This document shows, piece by piece, positions 7,539-17,032 of a stretch of DNA of 48,035 bases. Origin of the DNA: Candidatus Gastranaerophilales bacterium (GTDB lineage: Bacteria; Cyanobacteriota; Vampirovibrionia; Gastranaerophilales; Gastranaerophilaceae); the NCBI GenBank assembly GCA_944325835.1, contig CALVBO010000009.1, positions 1 to 48,035 on the forward strand, read 5' to 3'. Positions within the stretch are counted from its first letter, which is position 1, and each line of letters opens with the position of its first letter. The notes beneath the pieces are model-generated. The model ran no database searches and had not been told where the DNA came from. It worked only from the letters and a program-made list of their open reading frames with translations. The position numbers and the translations under genes were made by a program.

Positions 7539-8295
7539 CAGCCAGAATTTCGGTCGTTCTGATTTTTTTTGCCGAGTGGTGTTCTATACATTTTTTCAGT
7601 AAATTAAAACAGACTTCGCAAACTTTTTCTGTTGCTTTTGTTTCGTAATCTGTTACCGCGTCAAAATCCGCGTCTACAAGATAGTTTAAAAATTCTCTTA
7701 TTTTATTGTGGAGTATTAGTTTTCCGCGAGGATCATTTATGCAGTTCTGGCAGATTATTCCGCCTTCATTGATTAAAAAGTATGCGTTCGTTTCAATCTT
7801 GCAGCCGCATTTCAGGCAGGTTTTAAATTCCGGAGAAAACCCTGAAATGTGCATCATTTTTAGCTGAAATTTTAGAACCGTCAGCAGAATATCTTTTTTC
7901 TCCGGCGCGTCTGCAATTGTTTTTAGCGCATTATAAAGGGTGTCATAAATTTCTCCTGCGCACGGGTCATTTTCAACACCAAAATTATTAACCACTTCTG
8001 TCAGGTACATTGAATAGAAAATTTTGTCTAAATCTTTTCTTGTATTTCCGAACGCATTGACGGTTTCCGCCTGAGAAACCACATCCATGTTCCGGCCTTT
8101 TGCAAGAAGAAGGGTATTTGCAATAAAGGCTTCCATTCTGGCGCCAAGAGAACTTTTAGGCTTTTTAATACCTTTTGCAACCGCTCTTATAATTCCTTTA
8201 TCTTTTGAATACATAACGACAATTTTATCCGATTCTTTCAGCGGATAGGATTTAAGATTAATTGCCTGTGTTGTATATGTTTGTTTAGTTGTCAC
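7531..8295 (-). CDS. recO: DNA repair protein RecO
   Basis: RecO helps load RecA onto SSB-coated DNA in the RecFOR pathway. The protein begins VTTKQTYTTQAINLKSYPL, typical of the N-terminal OB fold. It continues with VMYSKDKGIIRAVAKGIKK and a cysteine cluster (CLKCGC ... GGIICQNC) of the zinc-binding region. I choose GTG at 8295, giving 254 residues, because the family start matches there and the GTGACAACTAA overlap couples it to pilT. A longer reading to 8361 would run deep into pilT and adds residues unlike RecO. Confidence 0.9.
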   Translation of the reverse strand: MTTKQTYTTQAINLKSYPLKESDKIVVMYSKDKGIIRAVAKGIKKPKSSLGARMEAFIANTLLLAKGRNMDVVSQAETVNAFGNTRKDLDKIFYSMYLTEVVNNFGVENDPCAGEIYDTLYNALKTIADAPEKKDILLTVLKFQLKMMHISGFSPEFKTCLKCGCKIETNAYFLINEGGIICQNCINDPRGKLILHNKIREFLNYLVDADFDAVTDYETKATEKVCEVCFNLLKKCIEHHSAKKIRTTEILAAI

Positions 8296-9424
8296 GTGCG
8301 ACTCCGTGGTACATTCCGCGAAGTATTTGTTGAAGTTCATTTTTATTATCTGAATATTCAACGGCTGTTTCTGCGGAAATTACTCCAGCTCTGTAGAGTT
8401 GATAAAGTGAAGTATTCATTGTAATCATTCTGTTGAAAGAGCCTGATTTTACAAGTGAATAAATTTGCTCAACCTCTTCTTTTACGATTAAATCCTGAAT
8501 AGTAGAGGTTACAACGAGGAGTTCGCAGGCCGGCCGCCTTGAATTTCCGTCTATTGTAGGAACGAGTTTTTGAGCCAGTGTTGCACGCAGGGTGGAAGCG
8601 AGCTGCTGACGCAGGAATTGGCGCTGATCAGGTTCAAACATGTTAACTATACGGTTAATTGTTTGAACAGCATCATTTGTGTGCAGGGTTGAGAAAACAA
8701 GGTGGCCGGTTTCAGCGGCTTTGAGTGCAGCGTTGAGTGTTTCCATATCCCGGATTTCACCGATAAATATAATATCAGGGTCTTGACGAAGTGCATACTT
8801 AACACCGCTTGAAAAACTTTCGGTATCAAATTCTACCTGACGTTGGGAAATGACGCATTTTTTGTTAGAAAATACAAATTCCACAGGGTCTTCAATAGAA
8901 ATAATATGTTTTTGTTGTGTCTGATTGATATAATCAATAAGTGAGGCTAAGGTTGTGGATTTACCCGAGCCTGTAGGCCCTGTAACGAGAACCAGCCCGT
9001 TGTTGAATTCTGTAAAGCTTTCGATTGCGGGCGGCAGGTATAAATCTGCAATTTTTAGCGGTTCAAGAGGAATAATTCTTATTACCATACCTTTTTTGTA
9101 CATTCTGCTGCAGACGTTTATACGAAATCTTGAAACCTTTGGAATTTCATAGCAAAAGTCAAAGTCGTTTGAGGTTTCAAGTTTGTTTAAAAACTGTTTT
9201 GGAACGCTTTGTACCGGCAGTATTTGTTTAACAGAATCTATGATAATATCTTCTGTTATAATAGGGTAATTGGTTGCAACTTCTATTTTCCCGTTTTTGC
9301 GGTATATAGGATGTTCCTCGGCAATGAGGTGAACATCTGAGGCTCCGAATTTTACCATTTCTTCAAGGCATTCGTTTATTTCAAATGAATCGTGTTGTGA
9401 AAGTTCGTATATGCTCTCTGTCAA
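8285..9424 (-). CDS. pilT: Type IV pilus retraction ATPase PilT
   Basis: PilT is the cytoplasmic hexameric ATPase that depolymerises type IV pili and drives twitching. The 379-residue protein has Walker A (TGPTGSGKSTTLASL), the Asp box (IISIEDPVEF), Walker B (DPDIIFIGEIRDMETLNAAL) and the His box (GHLVFSTLHTNDA). The start is TTG at 9424 with AGGAG nine bases upstream. No pilB, pilC, pilM-Q or pilD is in the window. Its presence supports a working pilus system that the prepilin-like loci could feed into. A PilU-type paralogue is an alternative. Confidence 0.93.
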   Translation of the reverse strand: MTESIYELSQHDSFEINECLEEMVKFGASDVHLIAEEHPIYRKNGKIEVATNYPIITEDIIIDSVKQILPVQSVPKQFLNKLETSNDFDFCYEIPKVSRFRINVCSRMYKKGMVIRIIPLEPLKIADLYLPPAIESFTEFNNGLVLVTGPTGSGKSTTLASLIDYINQTQQKHIISIEDPVEFVFSNKKCVISQRQVEFDTESFSSGVKYALRQDPDIIFIGEIRDMETLNAALKAAETGHLVFSTLHTNDAVQTINRIVNMFEPDQRQFLRQQLASTLRATLAQKLVPTIDGNSRRPACELLVVTSTIQDLIVKEEVEQIYSLVKSGSFNRMITMNTSLYQLYRAGVISAETAVEYSDNKNELQQILRGMYHGVARDN

Positions 9425-9528
9425 TTCCGTAATCTCCTGTTATTAATCTATGTGCTTTAATTATATATTTTTTTGTACTTACGGGCAAATTTTTAACAAT
9501 ATATTAATAAACTACTCTAAAAGATGTG

Positions 9529-9557
9529 TTGAATTTCTTAATTAAAAAGGTTAAAAT
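9529..9557 (+). promoter_or_regulatory. Promoter placing the start codon at about +1
   Basis: TTGAAT, 17 bp, TAAAAT. The -10 box ends 6 bp before the ATG at 9564 and there is no ribosome-binding site, so the transcript may be leaderless. Confidence 0.45.
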
Positions 9558-9563
9558 ATAAGT

Positions 9564-10397
9564 ATGAGAGTGTGGGTATTAATTTTATTTATGCTGGTTT
9601 TGACCCCGTCAGCTTTCGCAAAGGAAAGCAAAAATCCTGACGGATATATTCCTAAAGTTTTTATTTATGAAATTCCGGACGAGGATGAGGAAGGAAATTC
9701 TGCTGTAAATGAAATAGGTTCTACGGAATTGAATACCAATACTGAGGTTAAACCGGCTGTTTTAAAAACCGAAATTCAGTATTTTGACAATCTTGATGTC
9801 GTCAGCCTTGATAAAACGGAAAATTCTAAAACTATTAATATTTCTAAACCGCAAAAAATTTCAGCGACTTCGCTCAAGGATTATAATAAAAAACTTGAAG
9901 CTAATAAGGCTGCAAGAGTTTCTAATAAAGTTGTTCAGGCCGCTTACAGGGGTAATGAAGAAAATTGGATTTCCGGAAATTATAAGGGGATTGAGGAAAA
10001 ATACGGGAATTTTTCTTTTGGCACAAATTATTCATCCGAAGTGTCCTCACTTTCCAGTCTGGAATATTCCTCAGGACTTTTTACAAAATATCAGAGAAAG
10101 AATTTCTCACTTAACACCAGATATCATAAAGATCAGGTCGCAACTTATGGTTTGACAACAAATTATATATCTTTTGAACCTGAATGGCGTTTAAATAGTT
10201 CGCTGGCAATCAGGCATGTTCTGGAAGCGGATATTACCAGAAATCGTAAATCCGCGCAGTTGATATTGATGTTGACACCTTTTGCTTATAAAGGAAATGA
10301 CAGGTTTAATCTGCAATTCGGAGCCGGCCAGACTTATGATGATACAAACGCTCTTATGAAAACTAAGTTTGAATTCTCCACTAAGCTGGAATTGTAA
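9564..10397 (+). CDS. Exported protein of unknown function
   Basis: I do not recognise a family. Residues 1-19 are a clear signal peptide (VLILFMLVLTPSAFA, cleavage after AFA). A Glu/Asp/Asn-rich region follows to about residue 115. The last 140 residues alternate polar and hydrophobic residues with many aromatics (FSFGTNYSSEVSSLSSLEYS, then FNLQFGAGQTYDD) and end in a short strand, KFEFSTKLEL. This is reminiscent of an outer-membrane beta-barrel, though the usual terminal aromatic is absent. It lies between divergent pilT and a cell-division-type gene. Confidence 0.75.
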   Translation: MRVWVLILFMLVLTPSAFAKESKNPDGYIPKVFIYEIPDEDEEGNSAVNEIGSTELNTNTEVKPAVLKTEIQYFDNLDVVSLDKTENSKTINISKPQKISATSLKDYNKKLEANKAARVSNKVVQAAYRGNEENWISGNYKGIEEKYGNFSFGTNYSSEVSSLSSLEYSSGLFTKYQRKNFSLNTRYHKDQVATYGLTTNYISFEPEWRLNSSLAIRHVLEADITRNRKSAQLILMLTPFAYKGNDRFNLQFGAGQTYDDTNALMKTKFEFSTKLEL

Positions 10398-10460
10398 ATT
10401 TATTAAAATATTTTTGTATATTCTGCATATTTTGTTTATAATGCTGGTAAGAGGTGTTTT

Positions 10461-10841
10461 GTGGTGGATAAGCAGAAAAAAGTTTTTAATAAGATAAAAA
10501 AAGCATCTAAAAAAGATAGCTCTCAGCCGAAAGAAAAAATTTATTATTCCGGATTAACGATTTTTTTACTTTTTGCGCTTATTCAGGTGGGCTGGAGTGT
10601 GTTAATGAATTTTTCAAAAGCGGTGGCGTTTAACGGTAAAATTTCTGATCTGGAACATTTAAAAACGCTTTCCGCAGCAAGAAATGAACAGCTTAAAAGT
10701 GAAATAAAAGCTTATTCACAGATTTCTAAACTTGAAGGTATTGCACGTAATTCATTAAAAATGGCAAGCGAGGATGAGGTTTTAATCCTTATTAATGAAC
10801 AGCAGCCGGCCGAGAAAACGGATACGAAGTCTAAAAAGTAA
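10461..10841 (+). CDS. Septum formation initiator family protein (FtsB/DivIC-like)
   Basis: Small bitopic proteins of this family bridge FtsL and FtsQ/DivIB in the divisome. The 126-residue protein has a basic cytoplasmic N-terminus, one membrane segment (residues about 31-50, GLTIFLLFALIQVGWSVLM), a short coiled coil, and the family end LEGIARNSLKMASEDEVLIL. The start is GTG at 10461 or 10464, after AAGAGGTG. A -10-like TATAAT lies at about 10436. It is followed closely by the TPR gene. Confidence 0.7.
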   Translation: MVDKQKKVFNKIKKASKKDSSQPKEKIYYSGLTIFLLFALIQVGWSVLMNFSKAVAFNGKISDLEHLKTLSAARNEQLKSEIKAYSQISKLEGIARNSLKMASEDEVLILINEQQPAEKTDTKSKK

Positions 10842-10856
10842 TTTTGAGGGATATTG

Positions 10857-12434
10857 ATGATCGAAAAGGAAGTTGATGAGCTGAAATTAAATCTGGATAA
10901 GGCTTTGGAACACCGTGAAAAAGCCGAATATAAGCTTGCAATTGAAGCTTTATATAAGGCTCTTGACGTTGAGAGCGATAATATTGTTGTCCTCACCCAG
11001 CTTGCGGAAATTTATGCGCTTATGAACGATATTGAACGCTCTATCCGCTACTATAAAGATATCCTCGAAATTGATGAAAATAACGAAACTGCGCTTTCTG
11101 CGCTTTATAATAAATATTTTTCAATAGGGAAATATAAGGATGCTCTTGAATATGCTCAAACTCTGGTGAAATTGTCCCCGTGTGATAAAAATTATTCAAG
11201 GCTTATTGCGGTATATGACAAATTCGCTGATGTTGCTGCCCTTAAAACTCTTGTGCAAGAAAACAGACTGTCATCAGATGCTCTTTTGAAAATCGCCGCA
11301 GCTTATGTTAATCATGCCTTTGTTGATGAGGCGCTTAAACTTCTTGAACATATTGAACCATGTGAAGAAAAAAGTGCGCTTCAGGCTCTTATTTATTTTA
11401 ATAAAAATGATCTTGTTGCAGCACGCGAGATTGTTATGCCGTTAAAGATTGAAACAGTTGATGTTTTGAATTTAAAAGGCTTATTTTATATTGAGGATAT
11501 GAAATTCCTTGAGGCGATAAAATGTTTTTCTAAAGCGGTTTCACTGGAGCCTGCAGAGCCTAAATTTTATTTTAATCTGGCAAATGCATATTTCTATAAC
11601 GGCTGGATGGAAGAGGCTGTTAAAGCTTACAGAAAAGCTATTGAACTCGATGTTACAAATGTAGACTACCGTTACGCTCTTGCTAATTTGTATTTTGAGA
11701 TTAAGGATTATGAGCAGGCACGCTTTGAGGTTACAAGTATTTTTCACATTGAGCCGGAGCATTATGACACTAAAGTTTTAAATGCTCTTTTGAAATATGC
11801 AGGTAAGGATTATCTGGGCGCTAAGGCTGATTTAGAAGAGGCGTTGAAGCTTAAGCCGGATGATACATACGTTCTGACCTCTCTTGCAAGAGTTTTAATT
11901 GATTTAAATCTTTACGATAAGGCAGAGGATTTGATACTGAACGTTATTGCCCGTGATTCTGAAAATCCAAAATCTCTGTGTGTTCTTGCAGATTTATTTG
12001 CACGGCAGAAAAAGTTTTCGGATTCGCTTGAACTTGTCGATAAAATTTTGTGTAATAGCAAATTTTATATGCCGGCCTATGCCGTTGGTATGAAGGCCGC
12101 TTTTGACTCGGATAATTTGGATTTAGCTAAAAAATATGCTCAGGATGCGCTTTCGGTTGAGATTAATTTTGCTCCTGCTTATTATTATCTTGCTTTAATC
12201 AGTAAAAAACATTTTGATATTGAAGAAGCAATTGAATGTCTGAAGCGCGCTATTATGCATGATTTGACAAATCCTGAGTATTATGCGGAAATGGCAAGAA
12301 CCTATATGGAAGATGATGATATTAAATCCGCTCTGGAATATGCGAACGAAGCGATTACAATTGACAGCTCTTCTGCCGAATATATGATGTTGTATTCAGA
12401 TTTAGCAGCAAAGAACAGAAAATTTGCCAATTAA
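10857..12434 (+). CDS. TPR repeat protein
   Basis: This roughly 525-residue protein is built almost entirely of tetratricopeptide repeats. Repeats are visible from residue 20 (AEYKLAIEALYKALDVESDN), through EAIKCFSKAVSLEPAEPKFY and EAVKAYRKAIELDVTNVDY, to EAIECLKRAIMHDLTNPEYY near the end. There is no signal peptide, so it is likely a cytoplasmic scaffold. ATG at 10857 after GAGGG is preferred over the adjacent TTG at 10854. It follows the FtsB/DivIC-like gene by 15 nt. Its partner cannot be inferred. A second, different TPR protein is at 46024. Confidence 0.85.
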   Translation: MIEKEVDELKLNLDKALEHREKAEYKLAIEALYKALDVESDNIVVLTQLAEIYALMNDIERSIRYYKDILEIDENNETALSALYNKYFSIGKYKDALEYAQTLVKLSPCDKNYSRLIAVYDKFADVAALKTLVQENRLSSDALLKIAAAYVNHAFVDEALKLLEHIEPCEEKSALQALIYFNKNDLVAAREIVMPLKIETVDVLNLKGLFYIEDMKFLEAIKCFSKAVSLEPAEPKFYFNLANAYFYNGWMEEAVKAYRKAIELDVTNVDYRYALANLYFEIKDYEQARFEVTSIFHIEPEHYDTKVLNALLKYAGKDYLGAKADLEEALKLKPDDTYVLTSLARVLIDLNLYDKAEDLILNVIARDSENPKSLCVLADLFARQKKFSDSLELVDKILCNSKFYMPAYAVGMKAAFDSDNLDLAKKYAQDALSVEINFAPAYYYLALISKKHFDIEEAIECLKRAIMHDLTNPEYYAEMARTYMEDDDIKSALEYANEAITIDSSSAEYMMLYSDLAAKNRKFAN

Positions 12435-12487
12435 AAAATATGTATTATACTATTTACTATAGATGTAGTAAATCGAAAGAGAGAGTT

Positions 12488-13165
12488 ATGAGGAAGATTA
12501 CAAACCTGTTAAGCGTATCATTATTAATTTTTACCCTTGCCGGAGCTGCATACGCTGCCGAAAAAAACGCAATTTACAATAAAAAATATCCGGCGAAATA
12601 TACTGAAGAATATGTTTCAGACATTAAGCCGATGTATAAGAAGGTTTCTAAAGATGAAATTATCTACGTTGCGCTGGATATGTTGAAAGGTACAAACGGC
12701 GAATTCTCAAGAAAGGCAATTCTGGGGAACAATCTGACGGGTAAGCCTGTAAAAATTGAGTTTAAGGACCTTGGCGAAATCGGGCATGAATATTCAAATT
12801 TTGACGCGCTGGGCTGGAAAAAAGGGGACAGACTCTACATATTTATAAACCAGAAACATAGAACCGCGCCTCCCGGAGCGCTTGCGGCACTTCTCTCGCA
12901 CGAAGCTCTGCATCAGGATGAGTTTAACTCGTTAGCGGAAGAAACTTATGCCTGGACAATGGAAGCTTCCGTCTGGTGCGAAATTTTAAGAGTTTTTCCG
13001 GAAAGCGCGGATGACAGCCACAATTCACTTGTTGCAAGAGAGAATACTTTGAAAAAATTATTTGAGCGCGGCAAATATTCGGATAAATATATTAAGAAAA
13101 CTGTCTGGTCGAATGACGGATACAAAAATCTTCCGACAACATCTCCGGGGTTTGAGGATTTGTAA
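12488..13165 (+). CDS. Exported protein with HExxH motif (putative metalloprotease-like)
   Basis: Residues 1-21 form a signal peptide (LLSVSLLIFTLAGAAYA). The mature part contains LLSHEALHQDEFNS, an HExxH zinc-site pattern, followed by EETYAWTMEASVWCE where a third ligand could lie. At 225 residues it is small for a metalloprotease and I cannot assign a family. The motif in a helix after a hydrophobic stretch (GALAALLSHEALH) is consistent with a gluzincin- or DUF-type peptidase. ATG at 12488 is chosen over upstream starts because the signal peptide begins there. Confidence 0.75.
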   Translation: MRKITNLLSVSLLIFTLAGAAYAAEKNAIYNKKYPAKYTEEYVSDIKPMYKKVSKDEIIYVALDMLKGTNGEFSRKAILGNNLTGKPVKIEFKDLGEIGHEYSNFDALGWKKGDRLYIFINQKHRTAPPGALAALLSHEALHQDEFNSLAEETYAWTMEASVWCEILRVFPESADDSHNSLVARENTLKKLFERGKYSDKYIKKTVWSNDGYKNLPTTSPGFEDL

Positions 13166-13182
13166 AGCTTGCGCGGGGCGGA

Positions 13183-13773
13183 CTATCTGAGTTTGCGGGC
13201 AAGTGAAAGTCCGGCTGGCAGCGGCAGCACTACATTTTCATAATCCGGATGAGCATTTATCGCATCAATAAACGGCTGAACTTTTTCCTGATGTGAAAGC
13301 ACATTGTCGCATGTGTAAATCCCGCCTTTTACAAGGTGCGGGTGGATAAGTTTAAAATACTCAATGGATTCGCGTTTATTTGCATCGACAAATACAAAGT
13401 CAAACATTGCCTCCTGCGGTAAATCTCTTAAAACATCACAGGCAGAGCCGATAATTGGCGTTACAATGTCCATAGTTCCGCATTTTGTAAAGTTTTCGAT
13501 TGCGATATTCTGGCGCTTCGGGTAGTATTCAATTGTTGTAAGGTGTCCGCCTGTAACTTTCAGGGCTTTTGAGAGCCAGAGTCCGGAATAACCGTTTGAA
13601 GTTCCAACTTCAAGAACATTTTTTGCACCTTGTTCAATTATTGAAATGTATAAGAATTCTGCTGTCGCGCGTGAGATATTCCAGAAATCACGCTGGGTCT
13701 TTTCTAGTTCCAGCATTGTTTCGCGGGTAATATCATCAAATTTATTAATCATTGTATCTTTATTTATTATCAT
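13183..13773 (-). CDS. SAM-dependent O-methyltransferase
   Basis: This class I methyltransferase of the catechol/caffeoyl-CoA O-methyltransferase type has 196 residues. Motif I is VLEVGTSNGYSGLWL, motif II is GGHLTTIEYYP, and the metal/substrate region is FDFVFVDANK followed by HPHLVKGGIYTCDNVL. The substrate is unknown. The start region overlaps the end of the upstream beta-propeller gene by 14 nt, so they are probably one transcript. Confidence 0.85.
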   Translation of the reverse strand: MIINKDTMINKFDDITRETMLELEKTQRDFWNISRATAEFLYISIIEQGAKNVLEVGTSNGYSGLWLSKALKVTGGHLTTIEYYPKRQNIAIENFTKCGTMDIVTPIIGSACDVLRDLPQEAMFDFVFVDANKRESIEYFKLIHPHLVKGGIYTCDNVLSHQEKVQPFIDAINAHPDYENVVLPLPAGLSLARKLR

Positions 13774-15193
13774 TGAATTTCCTGATTACTTTACCCATAA
13801 CAAGATTTGCCACAGGCTCGTCTATTTTCTCCGTTGAGATTAATTTATTTGTATTCAAATCAATTATATGAAACACTGCATTTGCCGAATCTGTCACTAA
13901 AAGCAGCGGTTCATCTTTAATCTTATAAAATTTATTCGGAAAGCCGTTTTCAGTCGGAAGCGCAATGTCTCCGATAAAATCGTCGGTTTCGGTATTCAAT
14001 ATCTGAATATGGTTTAAGCCCGCAGAAAGAATATAAAGATTATTGTTATAAACATACATATCAACAGGCTTTTCATCGGTGTCGTATTCGCCGGTTAGGT
14101 TCATCTCTGCATAATCAATAATTGCAATGCGGTTTTTAGTCCGGCTTGTGACGTAAATTTTGCCTTCACTGTATGCAATTTTGGAAACATTCGGAAATAC
14201 GCCGATGTCTTTCAAAAGGTAATTGTTGTCAAGTTCCACGCCCCAGAGTGTTTTGGTTTGTTTGTCATAGTAAAAAAGCTTTGTTCCGTCGTCTGATACC
14301 ACTAATTTTTCGCACATTCCGTTGATAAGAATTTGCTGGGTCGGGGTCATTTTCAAAAGATCAATGACATAGATACAATGCCCCTCAGAACTTGTTACAT
14401 AAGCTTTATCGCCGTTGATAATAATTTCATCAGGTGTTGTCTTTAGCGGAATTTCTTTTATAATCACATCGTCATAGAGCGAAATAACAATCAAAGCTCT
14501 TTTGCTGTATGTACTGACAAGAAGATACCTGTCATCATATAGCGCCATTTTGTTTGGAGTAGTTTTCTGGTGGTAATAGTAATAGCCTTTTTTATTGCTT
14601 GAAGAAACCACTTTTATATTTTTTGAAATCGGAGAGGTCATATAAAAGACACTGTTTTTAAATGCCGGATGATTAAAGTACATTTTGGTATAATCGGTAC
14701 CGGCGTTTGTGTTTACTCTGAAATCGTCGATTTCAGGAGAATAGCTTTCAAGGCTTCCTTTTATATTGCCAAGTCCGTCCGGAATCGTAAGCCTGCGCGG
14801 GAGCAAAAGATCCTGCGGGAATATGCCTGATTTAATTTCTGTCGGGTATGTTGTCTGGTTAACCAGTGTCGGGTGTCCGTCTTTATCTTTTAGAACCTTT
14901 AAAAGCACAAAGTCGTTATTAAAAATAACCGCATCCGGCAGTTTAGCGAAATCTTTATTTGCCGGAATTGTTGCTTTTACATCGAGCTTTTCGACATCAA
15001 TATCGAATTTTGCCGGAATAACAGGCAGATAAACCGTGTTGTCAGGAAGAATTACTGCCCCGTCAAATCGAAAGTAGGTATCTTTGAAAAAGTTTTTTAC
15101 GTAATCCTGTACATTTTGCGGAACCTGCTGTGCAAGAACCGTGTTAAATGAACATAATAATAGGATTAACGTAAGAAATGCCTTTTTCATCAT
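13760..15193 (-). CDS. Exported beta-propeller (YVTN-like) protein
   Basis: The 477-residue protein has a signal peptide (AFLTLILLLCSFNTVLA). After about 180 residues of unique N-terminal sequence there are repeated blade-like units: DRYLLVSTYSKRALIVISLY, GDKAYVTSSEGHCIYVIDL, GKIYVTSRTKNRIAIIDY, NNLYILSAGLNHIQILN. This is the YVTN/NHL-type propeller pattern, usually periplasmic or surface-exposed. Function is unknown. Its start meets the dnaJ stop (shared base 15193), suggesting cotranscription with grpE-dnaJ. Confidence 0.8.
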   Translation of the reverse strand: MMKKAFLTLILLLCSFNTVLAQQVPQNVQDYVKNFFKDTYFRFDGAVILPDNTVYLPVIPAKFDIDVEKLDVKATIPANKDFAKLPDAVIFNNDFVLLKVLKDKDGHPTLVNQTTYPTEIKSGIFPQDLLLPRRLTIPDGLGNIKGSLESYSPEIDDFRVNTNAGTDYTKMYFNHPAFKNSVFYMTSPISKNIKVVSSSNKKGYYYYHQKTTPNKMALYDDRYLLVSTYSKRALIVISLYDDVIIKEIPLKTTPDEIIINGDKAYVTSSEGHCIYVIDLLKMTPTQQILINGMCEKLVVSDDGTKLFYYDKQTKTLWGVELDNNYLLKDIGVFPNVSKIAYSEGKIYVTSRTKNRIAIIDYAEMNLTGEYDTDEKPVDMYVYNNNLYILSAGLNHIQILNTETDDFIGDIALPTENGFPNKFYKIKDEPLLLVTDSANAVFHIIDLNTNKLISTEKIDEPVANLVMGKVIRKFNDNK

Positions 15194-16314
15194 TAATGGA
15201 ATACTCCTTTAACTTTTTCCAGAATGTTTCCCTGAGCTTTTTTACCGGTGTTTAGTTCGTAAAGTTTTCTGTATAACTGGCGTTCTTCTTCGGAGACAGC
15301 AGACGGTATAACCACATTAACGATTAAAATCTGATCGCCCCGTTGTGTCGGACGCGAAAGTACCGGCACCCCTGCACCTTTAATTTTTATTGTGTTACCG
15401 TTCTGGCATCCGGCAGGAATTTTTACGGCAGCTTCGCCGTCAAGTGTTTTTACCAGAATTTCGTCACCGAGAACCGCCTGAGCCGGAGAAATTTCCAGTT
15501 TTGAGAATACATTAATCCCGTCACGTTTAAAGTATTCTGAGGACTTAACGTGGATTACTACGAATAAATCCCCTGCCGGCCCGCCGTTAGTTCCGGCATC
15601 ACCTTCGCCTGAAACACGGATTTTAGACATATTGTCAACACCGGCCGGAATTTTTATATCAATACTTTTTTCTTTTTCGATTTTTCCGGCGCCGTGACAA
15701 GCTTTGCAAGGCTTGGAAATTTTTTGACCTGTGCCGTGGCAGTCAGGGCACGTGCTGATTTGGGAGAATGCGCCGAGCGGGGTTCTCATTACCTGCTGAA
15801 CCTGACCTGTACCGTGACAGGTCGGGCAGGTTTCAGGTTTAGAACCTTTTTCAGCACCGGTTCCGCCGCATTCAGGGCAAACTTCAAGGTGGTCAAATTT
15901 GATATTCTTTTTTAACCCGAAAACAGCTTCTTCAAAGGATAGTTCAATGTCAAGCCTTAAATCATCACCGGGCTGCGGTGCGTTCGGGTCGCGTCTGGAA
16001 CTGAAACCAAATCCGAAACCGCCCATAAAGGAGTTTAATATATCGTTCAAGTCGCCAAAACCGGCCTCAAACGGGCCGCCGGTATTGAAGCCGGCATTTT
16101 TTAATCCGTCCTCGCCGTAGCGATCGTAAGTTGCTCTTTTATTATCGTCAATTAGAGTTTCGTAAACTTTACCGAGTTCCTTAAATCTTTCTTCAGCATC
16201 GGGAGCTTTGTTCACGTCCGGGTGCAGCGTGCGGGCTTTTTTGCGGAACGCCGCTTTTATTTCATCTTTGCCTGCGTTTTTGGATACTCCCAGTATTTCA
16301 TAGTAATCTGTCAT
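15193..16314 (-). CDS. dnaJ: Chaperone protein DnaJ
   Basis: DnaJ is the Hsp40 co-chaperone that delivers substrates to DnaK and stimulates its ATPase. It has the J domain (DYYEILGVSKNAG, HPD in RTLHPDVNK), a Gly/Phe region (GFGDLNDILNSFMGGFGFGF) and four zinc motifs (CPECGGTG, CPTCHGTG, CPDCHGTG, CKACHGAG). Two C-terminal substrate domains follow. I choose ATG 16314, giving 373 residues, because the J domain starts there after GGGAAAC; an upstream in-frame start at 16341 would add nine unrelated residues. It follows grpE. No dnaK is in the window. Confidence 0.96.
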   Translation of the reverse strand: MTDYYEILGVSKNAGKDEIKAAFRKKARTLHPDVNKAPDAEERFKELGKVYETLIDDNKRATYDRYGEDGLKNAGFNTGGPFEAGFGDLNDILNSFMGGFGFGFSSRRDPNAPQPGDDLRLDIELSFEEAVFGLKKNIKFDHLEVCPECGGTGAEKGSKPETCPTCHGTGQVQQVMRTPLGAFSQISTCPDCHGTGQKISKPCKACHGAGKIEKEKSIDIKIPAGVDNMSKIRVSGEGDAGTNGGPAGDLFVVIHVKSSEYFKRDGINVFSKLEISPAQAVLGDEILVKTLDGEAAVKIPAGCQNGNTIKIKGAGVPVLSRPTQRGDQILIVNVVIPSAVSEEERQLYRKLYELNTGKKAQGNILEKVKGVFH

Positions 16315-16360
16315 TGTTTCCCTATACTTCTTCTGTGTCAATCTTCAATTGTACTTTAAT

Positions 16361-16936
16361 TTATCCTTGTGTTGCAACGTTTACCAGCGCCGGACGGAGA
16401 ACTTTATCCCCTAATTTGTATCCTTTTTGCAGTTCATTCAGGATTGTGTGTTCCGGAACATCGTTGTTTGGTGTTTGCATTACGGCATCGTGGAAATTCG
16501 GGTCAAAAGTTTTGCCTTCCGTTTCAATCGGTTCCAGCCCGAGTTTTTCAAGTGTTTCAATAACCTGTTTGTGAACAAGATTGAAACTGTCTTTTACAGT
16601 CTGGCAATCTTCAACCTTTTCAAGCGCTTTTGCGCCGCGTTCAAAGTTGTCTAAGACTTCAATCATTTTTTTGAGAGCGTTTTCGCTGCCGTATTTAAGC
16701 AGGCTTTCACGTTCCTGAGCCTGACGTTTTCTGTAGTTGTCAAAATCAGCTGCAAGTCTTATATACTGCTGGTTCAATTCCTCAAGTTTTTTCTTTAAGT
16801 CATCAACTTCGCTGCTGTTTTGTTCTGCAGCTGGAGCGGTTTGTTCTTCATCTGAAGAAGGAGCTTCACCGGCAAATAAATTATCTTTATTTTCTTCGTC
16901 AAAAAGGTTTTCTTCGTGTTTCTTATGATGTTTCAT
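16361..16936 (-). CDS. grpE: GrpE nucleotide exchange factor
   Basis: GrpE is the exchange factor for DnaK. The 191-residue protein has an acidic disordered N-terminus, a long helix (ELNQQYIRLAADFDNYRKR) and the conserved C-terminal wing motif (PEHTILNELQKGYKLGDKVL, ending LRPALVNVA). It is the first gene of a grpE-dnaJ operon with a promoter at 16971-16998. No CIRCE inverted repeat is visible upstream, so HrcA control is not evident. Confidence 0.95.
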   Translation of the reverse strand: MKHHKKHEENLFDEENKDNLFAGEAPSSDEEQTAPAAEQNSSEVDDLKKKLEELNQQYIRLAADFDNYRKRQAQERESLLKYGSENALKKMIEVLDNFERGAKALEKVEDCQTVKDSFNLVHKQVIETLEKLGLEPIETEGKTFDPNFHDAVMQTPNNDVPEHTILNELQKGYKLGDKVLRPALVNVATQG

Positions 16937-16970
16937 TTCTCCTACCTCTTATTACGTATTCAATACTACT

Positions 16971-16998
16971 ATTATAAATTATAAAGATAAATTCTCAA
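16971..16998 (-). promoter_or_regulatory. Promoter for grpE-dnaJ
   Basis: On the minus strand TTGAGA, 16 bp, TATAAT; a second TATAAT lies just upstream within the spacer. Confidence 0.45.
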
Positions 16999-17032
16999 GG
17001 TAAATTTATTATTTCTTAACTATTCTAAAGAG

